A DNA stretch of 51,998 nt from Bacteroidales bacterium UBA3743 (GTDB lineage: Bacteria > Bacteroidota > Bacteroidia > Bacteroidales > Paludibacteraceae), in the NCBI GenBank assembly GCA_002371265.1, contig DFGT01000006.1:1-51998 (forward strand), given 5' to 3'. The first letter of the stretch is position 1, and every line of letters begins with the position of its first letter. The notes under the pieces are model-generated. The model was not told the DNA's origin. It did no database searches and saw only the letters and a program-made list of their open reading frames with translations. This document shows, one piece after another, positions 44,102-50,273 of the stretch. The position numbers and the translations under genes are program-made.

Positions 44102-45157
44102 ATGGTAAAGAAGAAGAAAAAGAGTGGCGTCGGCAGGATCGTTACTATATTGGCGGTTTTGCTCGTTGTTGTGGTCGGCATTGTGGGCTACATCGCATAT
44201 TCAAGCACAATGCTTCCGAATATCTATATAAATAATGATAAGGCAAGGTTCCTCTACGTCTATCCGACTGATAATTTCGACAAAGTCGTGGCTCGTCTGG
44301 ATTCGACTGGTAACGTGAAGGATATCGCGTCGTTCAAAAAAATCGCTGAATATCAGGATTATCCGTCGAATATTGTGCCGGGAAGATATGAGCTTGTGAA
44401 TCAGATGAGCAATGTGCAGCTTGTGAATAATCTTAAAAAGGGTCGTCAGGCTCCGATGAATCTCACTTTCAATAATATCCGTACAAAGGAGCAACTTTGC
44501 AAGCGTTTCGACGAGGCGTTGATGCTTACTTATGATGATATTTATTCTCTTTTGAATAGCGACGACGCAATGGCGAAATATAATCTTAATTCCAAAACTT
44601 CTGTCGCAATGTTCATCCCTAACACATATCAGGTGTATTGGACAATTTCCGCCCAAGATCTGCTTGATAAGATGAAGAAGGAATACGACAAGTTCTGGAA
44701 TGAGGATCGCATAAAGAAATGTGCCGACGCTAATTTGACCCAGGTTGAAGTGTCGACTTTGGCGGCGATAGTGGAGGAGGAGACAAAGAGTGTGAAGGAG
44801 CAGCCTACTGTTGCCGGACTTTATCTCAACCGTCTACATAAAGGAATGCTGTTGCAGGCAGATCCGACGGTAAAGTTCGCAGTAGGTGATTTCAGTATAC
44901 GTCGTATCAGAGGTGTACATTTGGAGGTCGATTCCCCATATAATACATATAAATATGAAGGGTTGCCACCTGGCCCGATCCGTATTCCGTCTATGAATGC
45001 TATAGATGCGGTGCTCAACTACGATCATCACGATTATATCTATATGTGCGCGAGCGAGCGTTTCGACGGCACTCACAACTTTGCAAAATCATTTGACGAC
45101 CATCAGGAAAATGCAAAGAAATACCATAAGGCTCTAAACAAGAGAAGGATCAGATAA
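44102..45157 (+). CDS. mltG: endolytic murein transglycosylase MltG
   Basis: The 351-residue protein has a Lys-rich start and one membrane helix (about 11-34), with the rest periplasmic. The YceG/MltG domain shows LAAIVEEETKSVKEQ (catalytic Glu of the ASIVEKE-type motif), VAGLYLNRLHKGM, LQADPTVKFA, SPYNTY, GLPPGPI and a late GTHNFAKSFDDH. MltG cuts nascent glycan strands at the inner membrane and sets peptidoglycan chain length. Motifs are complete. The gene is alone and ends at a large palindrome facing the convergent transporter gene. Confidence 0.93.
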   Translation: MVKKKKKSGVGRIVTILAVLLVVVVGIVGYIAYSSTMLPNIYINNDKARFLYVYPTDNFDKVVARLDSTGNVKDIASFKKIAEYQDYPSNIVPGRYELVNQMSNVQLVNNLKKGRQAPMNLTFNNIRTKEQLCKRFDEALMLTYDDIYSLLNSDDAMAKYNLNSKTSVAMFIPNTYQVYWTISAQDLLDKMKKEYDKFWNEDRIKKCADANLTQVEVSTLAAIVEEETKSVKEQPTVAGLYLNRLHKGMLLQADPTVKFAVGDFSIRRIRGVHLEVDSPYNTYKYEGLPPGPIRIPSMNAIDAVLNYDHHDYIYMCASERFDGTHNFAKSFDDHQENAKKYHKALNKRRIR

Positions 45158-45162
45158 AATGC

Positions 45163-45205
45163 ATAATTCGTAATGCGTAATGGACAATTACGCATTATGA
45201 ATTAT
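45163..45205. repeat. 19-bp perfect-stem palindrome between convergent genes
   Basis: ATAATTCGTAATGCGTAAT pairs with ATTACGCATTATGAATTAT (one G-T pair) around GGACA. There is no T tract, so it is not a classical terminator, but it fills the gap between the two convergent stops and its end overlaps the last base of the transporter gene. Repeat-like AATGC/AATTA wording also appears after htpG at 31470-31510. Confidence 0.75.
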
Positions 45206-46596
45206 CATAGCATTCCGAATTTGTCACATATTCCGAGCACAAATACAGCCAATACAATTAGGGGCAGAATGTATGTGAGATAACCACGCATCCATGGCTT
45301 GAATTGTGCACCGTCGCCAGTATTTGCCTCTTCATAGAATCCTTTTATTCCCCAACCGTATCTGCTAGTGCAGAAGATGCAGAACACCATTCCTCCCAAT
45401 GGCAATGCGCAATATGAAACGATGAAATCCTCAAAGTCGAGTATTGTACCCCCGAAAACCTTCAACCAATCCCATGTCCACTCACTGAATCCCAATACAC
45501 ATGGCACAGAAAGAACAGTGATAATGAAGAAGTTGTAGAAAGCCGAGCGTTTACGTGTCCAGCCAAACTGCTCGGAGCAGCATGTGATGATGTTTTCAAA
45601 TACGGCGAACACCGTCGACAATGATGCGAACGACATGAAAATGAAGAACATCGCGCCCCAGAATTGCCCCCATGGCATACGGTTGAACACCTCCGGCAGT
45701 GTGACGAACAAAAGTCCTGGACCAGCATTGGGCTCAATCCTATAGGCAAAACAAGCAGGGAAAATAATCAGACCGGCCACTAGTGCGACGGCGGTGTCGA
45801 GCAGTGCAATCGTGATTCCTTCTTTCAGTATTGTATTCGTCTTCTTCATGTAGCTTCCGAAGATAGCCATTGATCCGATACCGATGCTCAGAGTGAAGAA
45901 AGCGTGAGACATCGCATTATAAATCACGTTGAATATTCCTACCTGCCTCATACGGTCGAGATTAGGGACGAGGTAGAACTCAAGACCGGCTCTGCCATTG
46001 TTGAGCGAAACACTGTTAATTGCTAGCACAACCATGATCGCAAGCAGGATCAGCATGAGTGTTTTCGATATTCGTTCCAATCCCTTTATGAGTCCGTAGC
46101 CTACGGTGATGCATCCGAGCAATACCACGAGCACCATCCACAAACACATGGTAGAAGGGTCGTTGAGGAGGGCGTTGAATTGTTCTGCGACGTATCCGGA
46201 TGGCATCTCACCGGCGAATGTGCCTTTCGCTGTGGAAAAGATGTAGTGTAGCATCCATCCTGCCACAGTCGTGTAGAACATCATAAGTAAGTAGCATCCT
46301 ATCAGCGACACCCATCCTTGAAGATGCCATTTTGTACCTTCCGGTTCTAGACTTTTGAATGCCTTTATCGGGGATAGACGTGACGCGCGTCCCACTCCCA
46401 GTTCCATACAAAGAATTGGTATTCCCAATAAAAGCAGGAATATGAAGTAGATCAACACGAATATTCCGCCACCACTCATTCCTGTGATGTATGGGAATTT
46501 CCACACGTTGCCAATGCCGATGGCACAACCAGCGGCGACAAGAATGAAGCCAAGACGTGATGATAGTAGTTCGCGATTGGAAGACGCCTCTTTCAT
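45205..46596 (-). CDS. sodium-dependent transporter of the NSS (SNF) family
   Basis: The 463-residue inner-membrane protein has about 11-12 helices in the LeuT fold. The first helix contains SRLGFILVAAGCAIGIGNVW KFP, the unwound Na+/substrate-binding segment of this family, and VGRASRLSPI follows in helix 2. Bacterial members such as LeuT, TnaT and Tyt1 import amino acids with Na+; the substrate here is not identifiable. It is monocistronic with a good promoter. Confidence 0.92.
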   Translation of the reverse strand: MKEASSNRELLSSRLGFILVAAGCAIGIGNVWKFPYITGMSGGGIFVLIYFIFLLLLGIPILCMELGVGRASRLSPIKAFKSLEPEGTKWHLQGWVSLIGCYLLMMFYTTVAGWMLHYIFSTAKGTFAGEMPSGYVAEQFNALLNDPSTMCLWMVLVVLLGCITVGYGLIKGLERISKTLMLILLAIMVVLAINSVSLNNGRAGLEFYLVPNLDRMRQVGIFNVIYNAMSHAFFTLSIGIGSMAIFGSYMKKTNTILKEGITIALLDTAVALVAGLIIFPACFAYRIEPNAGPGLLFVTLPEVFNRMPWGQFWGAMFFIFMSFASLSTVFAVFENIITCCSEQFGWTRKRSAFYNFFIITVLSVPCVLGFSEWTWDWLKVFGGTILDFEDFIVSYCALPLGGMVFCIFCTSRYGWGIKGFYEEANTGDGAQFKPWMRGYLTYILPLIVLAVFVLGICDKFGML

Positions 46597-46625
46597 TTTT
46601 GAATTTTATCTTGATGAATTTTGTG

Positions 46626-46657
46626 CAAAAGTATCCAAAAATGAGGTGCCATGCAAA
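46626..46657 (-). promoter_or_regulatory. promoter of the NSS transporter gene
   Basis: On the minus strand TTTG (46654-46657) and TACTTTTG (46626-46633) are 20 bases apart, with a leader of about 25 bases. Confidence 0.65.
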
Positions 46658-46781
46658 TTTGGTTGAGGATTAATGGTTGAGGTTCTGATCTTCCATCATC
46701 AACCATCCATCCTTAATCTTCCATCCTTTATGTTGATTTATAGTGACTTTTGATAAATTTGTAAAAAAAGCAATATGAAAG

Positions 46782-46812
46782 TTTGCGGTTAAAGAAAAAT
46801 ATACTACCTTTG
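46782..46812 (+). promoter_or_regulatory. promoter of tRNA-Ser
   Basis: TTTG (46782-46785), 19 bases, then TACCTTTG (46805-46812) followed by CA: a full consensus match about 30 bases before the mature tRNA. Confidence 0.75.
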
Positions 46813-46842
46813 CACTCGCAATCGGGAACAACACCGAGGATT

Positions 46843-46929
46843 GGTGAGGTGGGTGAGTGGCTGAAACCACCAGTTTGCTAAACTGACGTACGGGCAACCG
46901 TACCACGAGTTCGAATCTCGTCCTCACCG
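46843..46929 (+). tRNA. tRNA-Ser (anticodon GCT)
   Basis: The 7-bp acceptor stem GGTGAGG pairs with CCTCACC, with discriminator G. The anticodon arm is CAGT-TTGCTAA-ACTG, giving GCT, which reads AGC/AGU. A long variable arm (GTACGGGCAACCGTAC) identifies a class II tRNA, and the T arm has the usual GTTCGAATC. The 3' CCA is not encoded. Confidence 0.96.
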
Positions 46930-46930
46930 C

Positions 46931-46964
46931 AAAAGAGAAACTGACTATTCGGTTTCTCTTTTTT
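46931..46964 (+). terminator. intrinsic terminator of tRNA-Ser
   Basis: An 11-bp stem AAAAGAGAAAC with GTTTCTCTTTT and a 10-base loop, extended by more T. It begins one base after the tRNA. Confidence 0.88.
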
Positions 46965-47015
46965 GTTTTTACGAGACGCGGTAATGCCATGTCTCTAAAG
47001 TTTGATTATTAAAGC

Positions 47016-47426
47016 ATGAAATACAGTGTTAGAGTAAAGAATATAGACTGGCTGGATACGGAAGTAAAAGAGGGTGATGTATGTGTTGAATTGGGATCTT
47101 CTTTATATTGGGGCTTTTGTTATTCATGTGATTTTGTTGTAGGAGAAAGAACAGATATAGAAATTTACATATTGGAATCAGGTGACATTTCTTTTGAAAC
47201 AATGTTTTCCTATAATAGGGATAAAGAAATGAAGATTGTTCCACTTCCTACAGATAGAACGGCTTATTATTGTTACGGACGAGTAGTTAGTGTAAAGCCT
47301 ATTGTTGTGGATTGTGGTGATATGCAGTTTGATTTAGGCGATTTTACTACTGATGAAAGAGTGATAGGGGAATATGTATATTTTGTGGTAAATCGGTTGG
47401 ATATACATAAGTGTATGAAGAAATAA
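47016..47426 (+). CDS. hypothetical protein
   Basis: The 136-residue protein has no signal or membrane segment. It is rich in beta-strand residues, Val, Asp and Tyr, with repeated short strands such as VCVELGSSLYWGF, YYCYGRVVSVKPIVV and GEYVYFVVNRLDIH, suggesting a small all-beta fold. I do not recognise a family. It begins about 50 bases after the tRNA terminator and is AT-rich like the other accessory genes in this stretch. No clear promoter or terminator of its own is visible. Confidence 0.6.
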   Translation: MKYSVRVKNIDWLDTEVKEGDVCVELGSSLYWGFCYSCDFVVGERTDIEIYILESGDISFETMFSYNRDKEMKIVPLPTDRTAYYCYGRVVSVKPIVVDCGDMQFDLGDFTTDERVIGEYVYFVVNRLDIHKCMKK

Positions 47427-47461
47427 AACTATTTTGTCGCTCCTTTTTGAATAACATTGAC

Positions 47462-47476
47462 GCGTCTGGAAGACGC
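47462..47476. repeat. GCGTCT-GGA-AGACGC hairpin, copy 1
   Basis: A 6-bp perfect stem with a 3-base loop, followed by TA. An identical copy is 87 bases further on at 47549-47563. Confidence 0.8.
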
Positions 47477-47491
47477 TATTTCAGTAAACCC

Positions 47492-47531
47492 GTACATACG
47501 TAGCAAAGCAAAGTATGTGCGGGGCCAGAAC
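47492..47531 (+). repeat. CATACG...GTATGTGCGG repeat, copy 1
   Basis: Contains GCAAAGCAAAGTATGTGCGG followed by GGCCAGAACG. A diverged copy at 48756-48794 has GGCAAAGCGAAGTATGTGCG followed by GAACCAGAATG. Confidence 0.7.
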
Positions 47532-47548
47532 GCTCCTCAAATCCCAGT

Positions 47549-47563
47549 GCGTCTGGAAGACGC
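47549..47563. repeat. GCGTCT-GGA-AGACGC hairpin, copy 2
   Basis: Identical to 47462-47476, again followed by TA. Together the two bracket the CATACG repeat. Confidence 0.8.
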
Positions 47564-47592
47564 TACAAAATCATAAACTAGGATAGAACCTC

Positions 47593-47802
47593 TCATTTTT
47601 CAATTTCTTTAAGGTACTCTTCAAATGACTTGCATCTTGTGCCTTTCCCGTCTTTTATCTCATTAATAGCCTGTTGAGTTAGGTCTCTTGCTTTATTCCT
47701 TTTTGTCATTTTTCTTCCAAACACTCCCATTGATTTGAGAAACTTCAACGTTGTTTTGCCTTTTTTTGTCCTTTCATTGATTGTTATTGTGTATGTAGCC
47801 AT
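47593..47802 (-). CDS. small basic protein, possibly antitoxin-like
   Basis: The 69-residue product starts MATYTITINERTKKGKTTLK, the wording of small Bacteroidota proteins annotated as RelB-like or DUF2683-like antitoxins, and ends in an amphipathic helix (FEEYLKEIEK). No toxin gene is adjacent; the preceding gene on this strand encodes a DUF2442 protein. The function is therefore uncertain. Hairpin repeats lie just downstream. Confidence 0.5.
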   Translation of the reverse strand: MATYTITINERTKKGKTTLKFLKSMGVFGRKMTKRNKARDLTQQAINEIKDGKGTRCKSFEEYLKEIEK

Positions 47803-47850
47803 CGTTGTATGTATAAAATATAAGAGAAACGGTTTGTCACTCCTTTATTT

Positions 47851-48075
47851 CTATTCATCTTCAAGCCCGTGATGATAATCGGCTTCGTGCCCGTAATAAT
47901 CAAAACATCCTAAAATCTGTTCTATATGAAAAACTTCATTGGTACAATCCCATGAAAAGACATCTTTTCCAAGAAGATAATAATCTTTCCTTTTTGATGC
48001 TGGAATCTTTTTGATAGATGGAAATGCAGATAGAGGTGCGGTTATAGATCGTCCATCTTTCAAAAAGACTGTCAT
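47851..48075 (-). CDS. DUF2442 domain protein
   Basis: The 74-residue product matches DUF2442: FLKDGRSITAPLSAFPSIKK, then YYLLGKDVFSWDCTNEVFHI and a short acidic His-rich tail. DUF2442 genes are usually paired with DUF4160 genes and have been proposed as toxin-antitoxin-like pairs. Here no DUF4160 gene is present. The neighbour 48 bases downstream is the antitoxin-like gene, and a 21-codon ORF overlaps the start by ATGA. The lone gene may be a remnant of a pair. Confidence 0.7.
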   Translation of the reverse strand: MTVFLKDGRSITAPLSAFPSIKKIPASKRKDYYLLGKDVFSWDCTNEVFHIEQILGCFDYYGHEADYHHGLEDE

Positions 48076-48137
48076 TTTTCCTCTTTGTTCAAAAGTGATT
48101 TTTTTATCTCTGGTTTGACATAAAAATATCCGTCCAT
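48072..48137 (-). CDS. 21-codon ORF translationally coupled to the DUF2442 gene
   Basis: On the minus strand an ATG at 48137 opens MDGYFYVKPEIKKSLLNKEE plus K, and its TGA overlaps the ATG of the DUF2442 gene (ATGA). It may be a leader peptide or the 3' relic of a former partner gene. No family is recognised. Confidence 0.3.
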   Translation of the reverse strand: MDGYFYVKPEIKKSLLNKEEK

Positions 48138-48201
48138 ATTTAGAATTTTTTTTTAAAATTGTTTAAGTGTTTTCTATAGCATCTCATTACGGAGTTAAAG
48201 C

Positions 48202-48415
48202 GAGGATTGTTAAGGGCGGAACTCCCTAATTTCACACTCTCTTCGCAAATCCACAAGAACAAGCGGTCATTCCATATAATGATTGATTTCAATCTCTTTA
48301 TCTTATAAAAAAGACTTTCTTTTAAGACTCAGAGCCAATGTGTTTATTTTATATGCGCTCGCCTTCGGCTCGCGCTGGTGAGGTGGGCAAGGGCGTTCCG
48401 CCCTTTGCAATCCTC
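48202..48415 (+). repeat. MITE-like unit 2 with GAGGATTG inverted ends
   Basis: Starts GAGGATTGTTAAGGGCGGAA and ends GTTCCGCCCTTTGCAATCC plus TC. The hairpin GCTCGCCTTCGGCTCGC lies inside at 48358-48374. The right 60 bases and the 38 bases beyond (to 48453) match copy A at 32161-32262, and the left end matches unit 1 at 34339. No coding capacity is seen in 48138-48525. Confidence 0.7.
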
Positions 48416-48525
48416 AAATAAAATGACCTATTTATCAGTCTTAAAATAGGATATAGTCAATTGCTAATATTGGAAATTGTTTAAAATCAGTCGATAAATG
48501 AATGAGAACCAAAAATATTTGTTCG

Positions 48526-48657
48526 TTATTTCAAAACTGCTTTCATATCGTATATTTCACCTCTTTTGTCTCCCATCTTTTCCCAATACAAAGTAATTGC
48601 GCTTTTCTTGGCGCAAGTTTTCTTTGTCGTTTTAGTACTCTTCTTTGTGGTCTTCAT
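48526..48657 (-). CDS. conserved 43-residue small protein
   Basis: An ATG at 48657 opens 43 codons. The first 20 residues are Lys/Thr-rich (MKTTKKSTKTTKKTCAKKSA) and the rest is ITLYWEKMGD then KRGEIYDMKAVLK. I recall short Bacteroidales proteins with the same plan, a basic Ser/Thr/Lys start, a central YWE/YWR and a terminal DMKAVL(K/R). The function is unknown. It has a full promoter directly upstream, which supports its being real. Confidence 0.6.
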   Translation of the reverse strand: MKTTKKSTKTTKKTCAKKSAITLYWEKMGDKRGEIYDMKAVLK

Positions 48658-48683
48658 AGCGAAATAATTTTTATGTTACTCTG

Positions 48684-48713
48684 CAAAAATACGTTTTATT
48701 TCAAAAAATCAAA
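48684..48713 (-). promoter_or_regulatory. promoter of the 43-residue protein gene
   Basis: On the minus strand TTTG (48710-48713) and TATTTTTG (48684-48691) are 18 bases apart, about 27 bases before the ATG. Confidence 0.6.
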
Positions 48714-48745
48714 TCAAGCAGACTGAAAAATCAGTCCGCTTGATT
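48712..48745. repeat. 14-bp interrupted hairpin between divergent genes
   Basis: AATCAAGC and GACTGA pair with TCAGTC and GCTTGATT, with one A-C mismatch and an AAAA loop. It abuts the upstream box of the small-protein promoter and may act as a terminator for leftward readthrough or as a regulatory site. Confidence 0.6.
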
Positions 48746-48755
48746 GTCTTTAGAA

Positions 48756-48794
48756 TATGTACGAGGCAAAGCGAAGTATGTGCGGAACCAGAAT
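48756..48794 (+). repeat. CATACG...GTATGTGCGG repeat, copy 2
   Basis: Diverged copy of 47492-47531, sharing GCAAAGC(A/G)AAGTATGTGCGG. It lies in the gap before hisH. Confidence 0.7.
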
Positions 48795-48872
48795 GAACGG
48801 TAACTCTTCTTCAAATGTTTTGTTGCACCGACAATTATGCATTTCTGATTTCGCATTTATCATTGAAATTAG

Positions 48873-48880
48873 TATATTTG
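48873..48880 (+). promoter_or_regulatory. -7 element of the hisH-hisF operon
   Basis: TATATTTG matches TAnnTTTG, 20 bases before the hisH ATG. No good upstream TTTG is seen. Confidence 0.55.
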
Positions 48881-48899
48881 CGACTATATTTCGAATTAT

Positions 48900-49496
48900 A
48901 TGAAAGTAGTTATTATAAAGTACAACGCAGGAAATATATTTTCTGTGGATTATGCTCTCCGACGTCTTGGCGTAGAGGCTACAATTTCAGGCGACGCTGA
49001 TATAATCAAATCAGCCGACAAAGTGATTTTCCCAGGTGTGGGTGAGGCTGAGACAACGATGAACTATCTTCGTGAGCATGGGCTTGACAATGTCATTAAG
49101 AATCTCACACAGCCGACTCTTGGCATCTGCATCGGCATGCAGCTTCTTTGCAAGAGTAGTGAGGAGGGTGGTAATGTGGAGTGCTTGGGCATTTTTGATG
49201 AAGTGGTGAAGAGATTCGTGCCAAACGAAAGCATTATCAAGGTTCCACATATGGGTTGGAACACTGTGACTGCCGATCCGTCGTCTCCACTATTTAAGAA
49301 TCTTACCAACGATCCGTATTTCTACTATGTCCACAGCTATCATGCTACTGTAGGAAAGGATACAATCGCGACTACTGATTATATCAACCAGTATTCTGCC
49401 GCTTTGCACAAGGATAATTTCTATGCTGTGCAGTTCCATCCGGAGAAGAGTGGCAAGGTGGGAGAGCAACTATTGAAAAATTTCTTGGAACTATAA
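48900..49496 (+). CDS. hisH: imidazole glycerol phosphate synthase, glutaminase subunit HisH
   Basis: This 198-residue class I glutamine amidotransferase supplies ammonia to HisF in the fifth step of histidine synthesis. The nucleophile Cys is in GICIGMQLLC, with the His and Glu of the triad in QFHPEKSG. The start MKVVIIKYNAGNIFSVDYAL is typical. hisF follows after 12 bases, as expected for subunits of one complex, but hisA, which lies between them in many Bacteroidota, is missing. Confidence 0.94.
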   Translation: MKVVIIKYNAGNIFSVDYALRRLGVEATISGDADIIKSADKVIFPGVGEAETTMNYLREHGLDNVIKNLTQPTLGICIGMQLLCKSSEEGGNVECLGIFDEVVKRFVPNESIIKVPHMGWNTVTADPSSPLFKNLTNDPYFYYVHSYHATVGKDTIATTDYINQYSAALHKDNFYAVQFHPEKSGKVGEQLLKNFLEL

Positions 49497-49508
49497 AATC
49501 ACAGGGTA

Positions 49509-50270
49509 ATGTTAGCAAAAAGAATTATTCCGTGCCTTGATATCAAGGATGGTCAGACGGTGAAGGGCGTGAACTTCGTTAATATTCGTTCGGTGGGCGA
49601 CCCTGTGGAGCTTGGGGCTGAGTATAGTCGTCTTGGCGCAGATGAACTTGTTTTTTTGGATATCACTGCGTCGCACGAGGGAAGAAAGACATTCAAAGAT
49701 TTGGTGAGACGTATTGCTGAAAACATCAGTATTCCATTCACTGTGGGAGGAGGAATCCATGAGATTGGTGATGTCGACGCATTGCTTTGTGCCGGAGCCG
49801 ACAAGGTATCAATCAATTCCGCAGCAATCAAGAATCCTGATCTTATCAGTGAGGTGGCCAAGGGATTCGGAAGCCAGGTCTGCACCGTGGCTATAGATGC
49901 CAAATTGGATGAAAGTGGAGAGTGGACATGTTATTTGAACGGAGGCCGTGTCGCTACAGAGAAGAAACTTTTCGCTTGGGCTAAGGAGGCTCAGGAGAGA
50001 GGTGCTGGAGAAATTCTGTTCACAAGTATGAACCATGACGGAGTGAAGCAAGGGTTTGCCAATGATGCGTTACGTGTATTGTCGGAAAGCTTGTCTATTC
50101 CTGTGATCGCTTCTGGCGGAGCAGGCAAGATGGAGCATTTCAAGGATGTCTTCACGGAGGGTAAGGCTGATGCCGCTTTGGCAGCGTCGATTTTCCATTT
50201 CCATGAAATAGCAATTCCTGATTTGAAGAAATATTTGAGAGACGAAGGTATTCCGATGCGAATAGTGTAG
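49509..50270 (+). CDS. hisF: imidazole glycerol phosphate synthase, cyclase subunit HisF
   Basis: The 253-residue TIM barrel begins LAKRIIPCLDIKDG with the catalytic Asp (D11) and carries VAIDAK, whose Asp (about 130) is the second catalytic residue. GADELVFLDITAS, FTVGGGI, DGVKQGF and VIASGGAG are the expected phosphate- and ring-binding loops. HisF closes the imidazole ring to give IGP and AICAR. The residues match biosynthetic HisF rather than the LPS-linked paralogues. hisIE does not follow; the next gene is a C45-like enzyme 3 bases away. Confidence 0.95.
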   Translation: MLAKRIIPCLDIKDGQTVKGVNFVNIRSVGDPVELGAEYSRLGADELVFLDITASHEGRKTFKDLVRRIAENISIPFTVGGGIHEIGDVDALLCAGADKVSINSAAIKNPDLISEVAKGFGSQVCTVAIDAKLDESGEWTCYLNGGRVATEKKLFAWAKEAQERGAGEILFTSMNHDGVKQGFANDALRVLSESLSIPVIASGGAGKMEHFKDVFTEGKADAALAASIFHFHEIAIPDLKKYLRDEGIPMRIV

Positions 50271-50273
50271 CTG

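Noticed and set aside
46973..46999. GAGAC/GTCTC pairing just after the tRNA terminator
   Set aside because: A 5-bp stem with a long loop and no T tract; too weak to call.
48900..50270. HisH/HisF as LPS-linked paralogues (amidation of surface sugars)
   Set aside because: No sugar-biosynthesis genes are nearby and the conserved loops match the histidine pathway enzymes.
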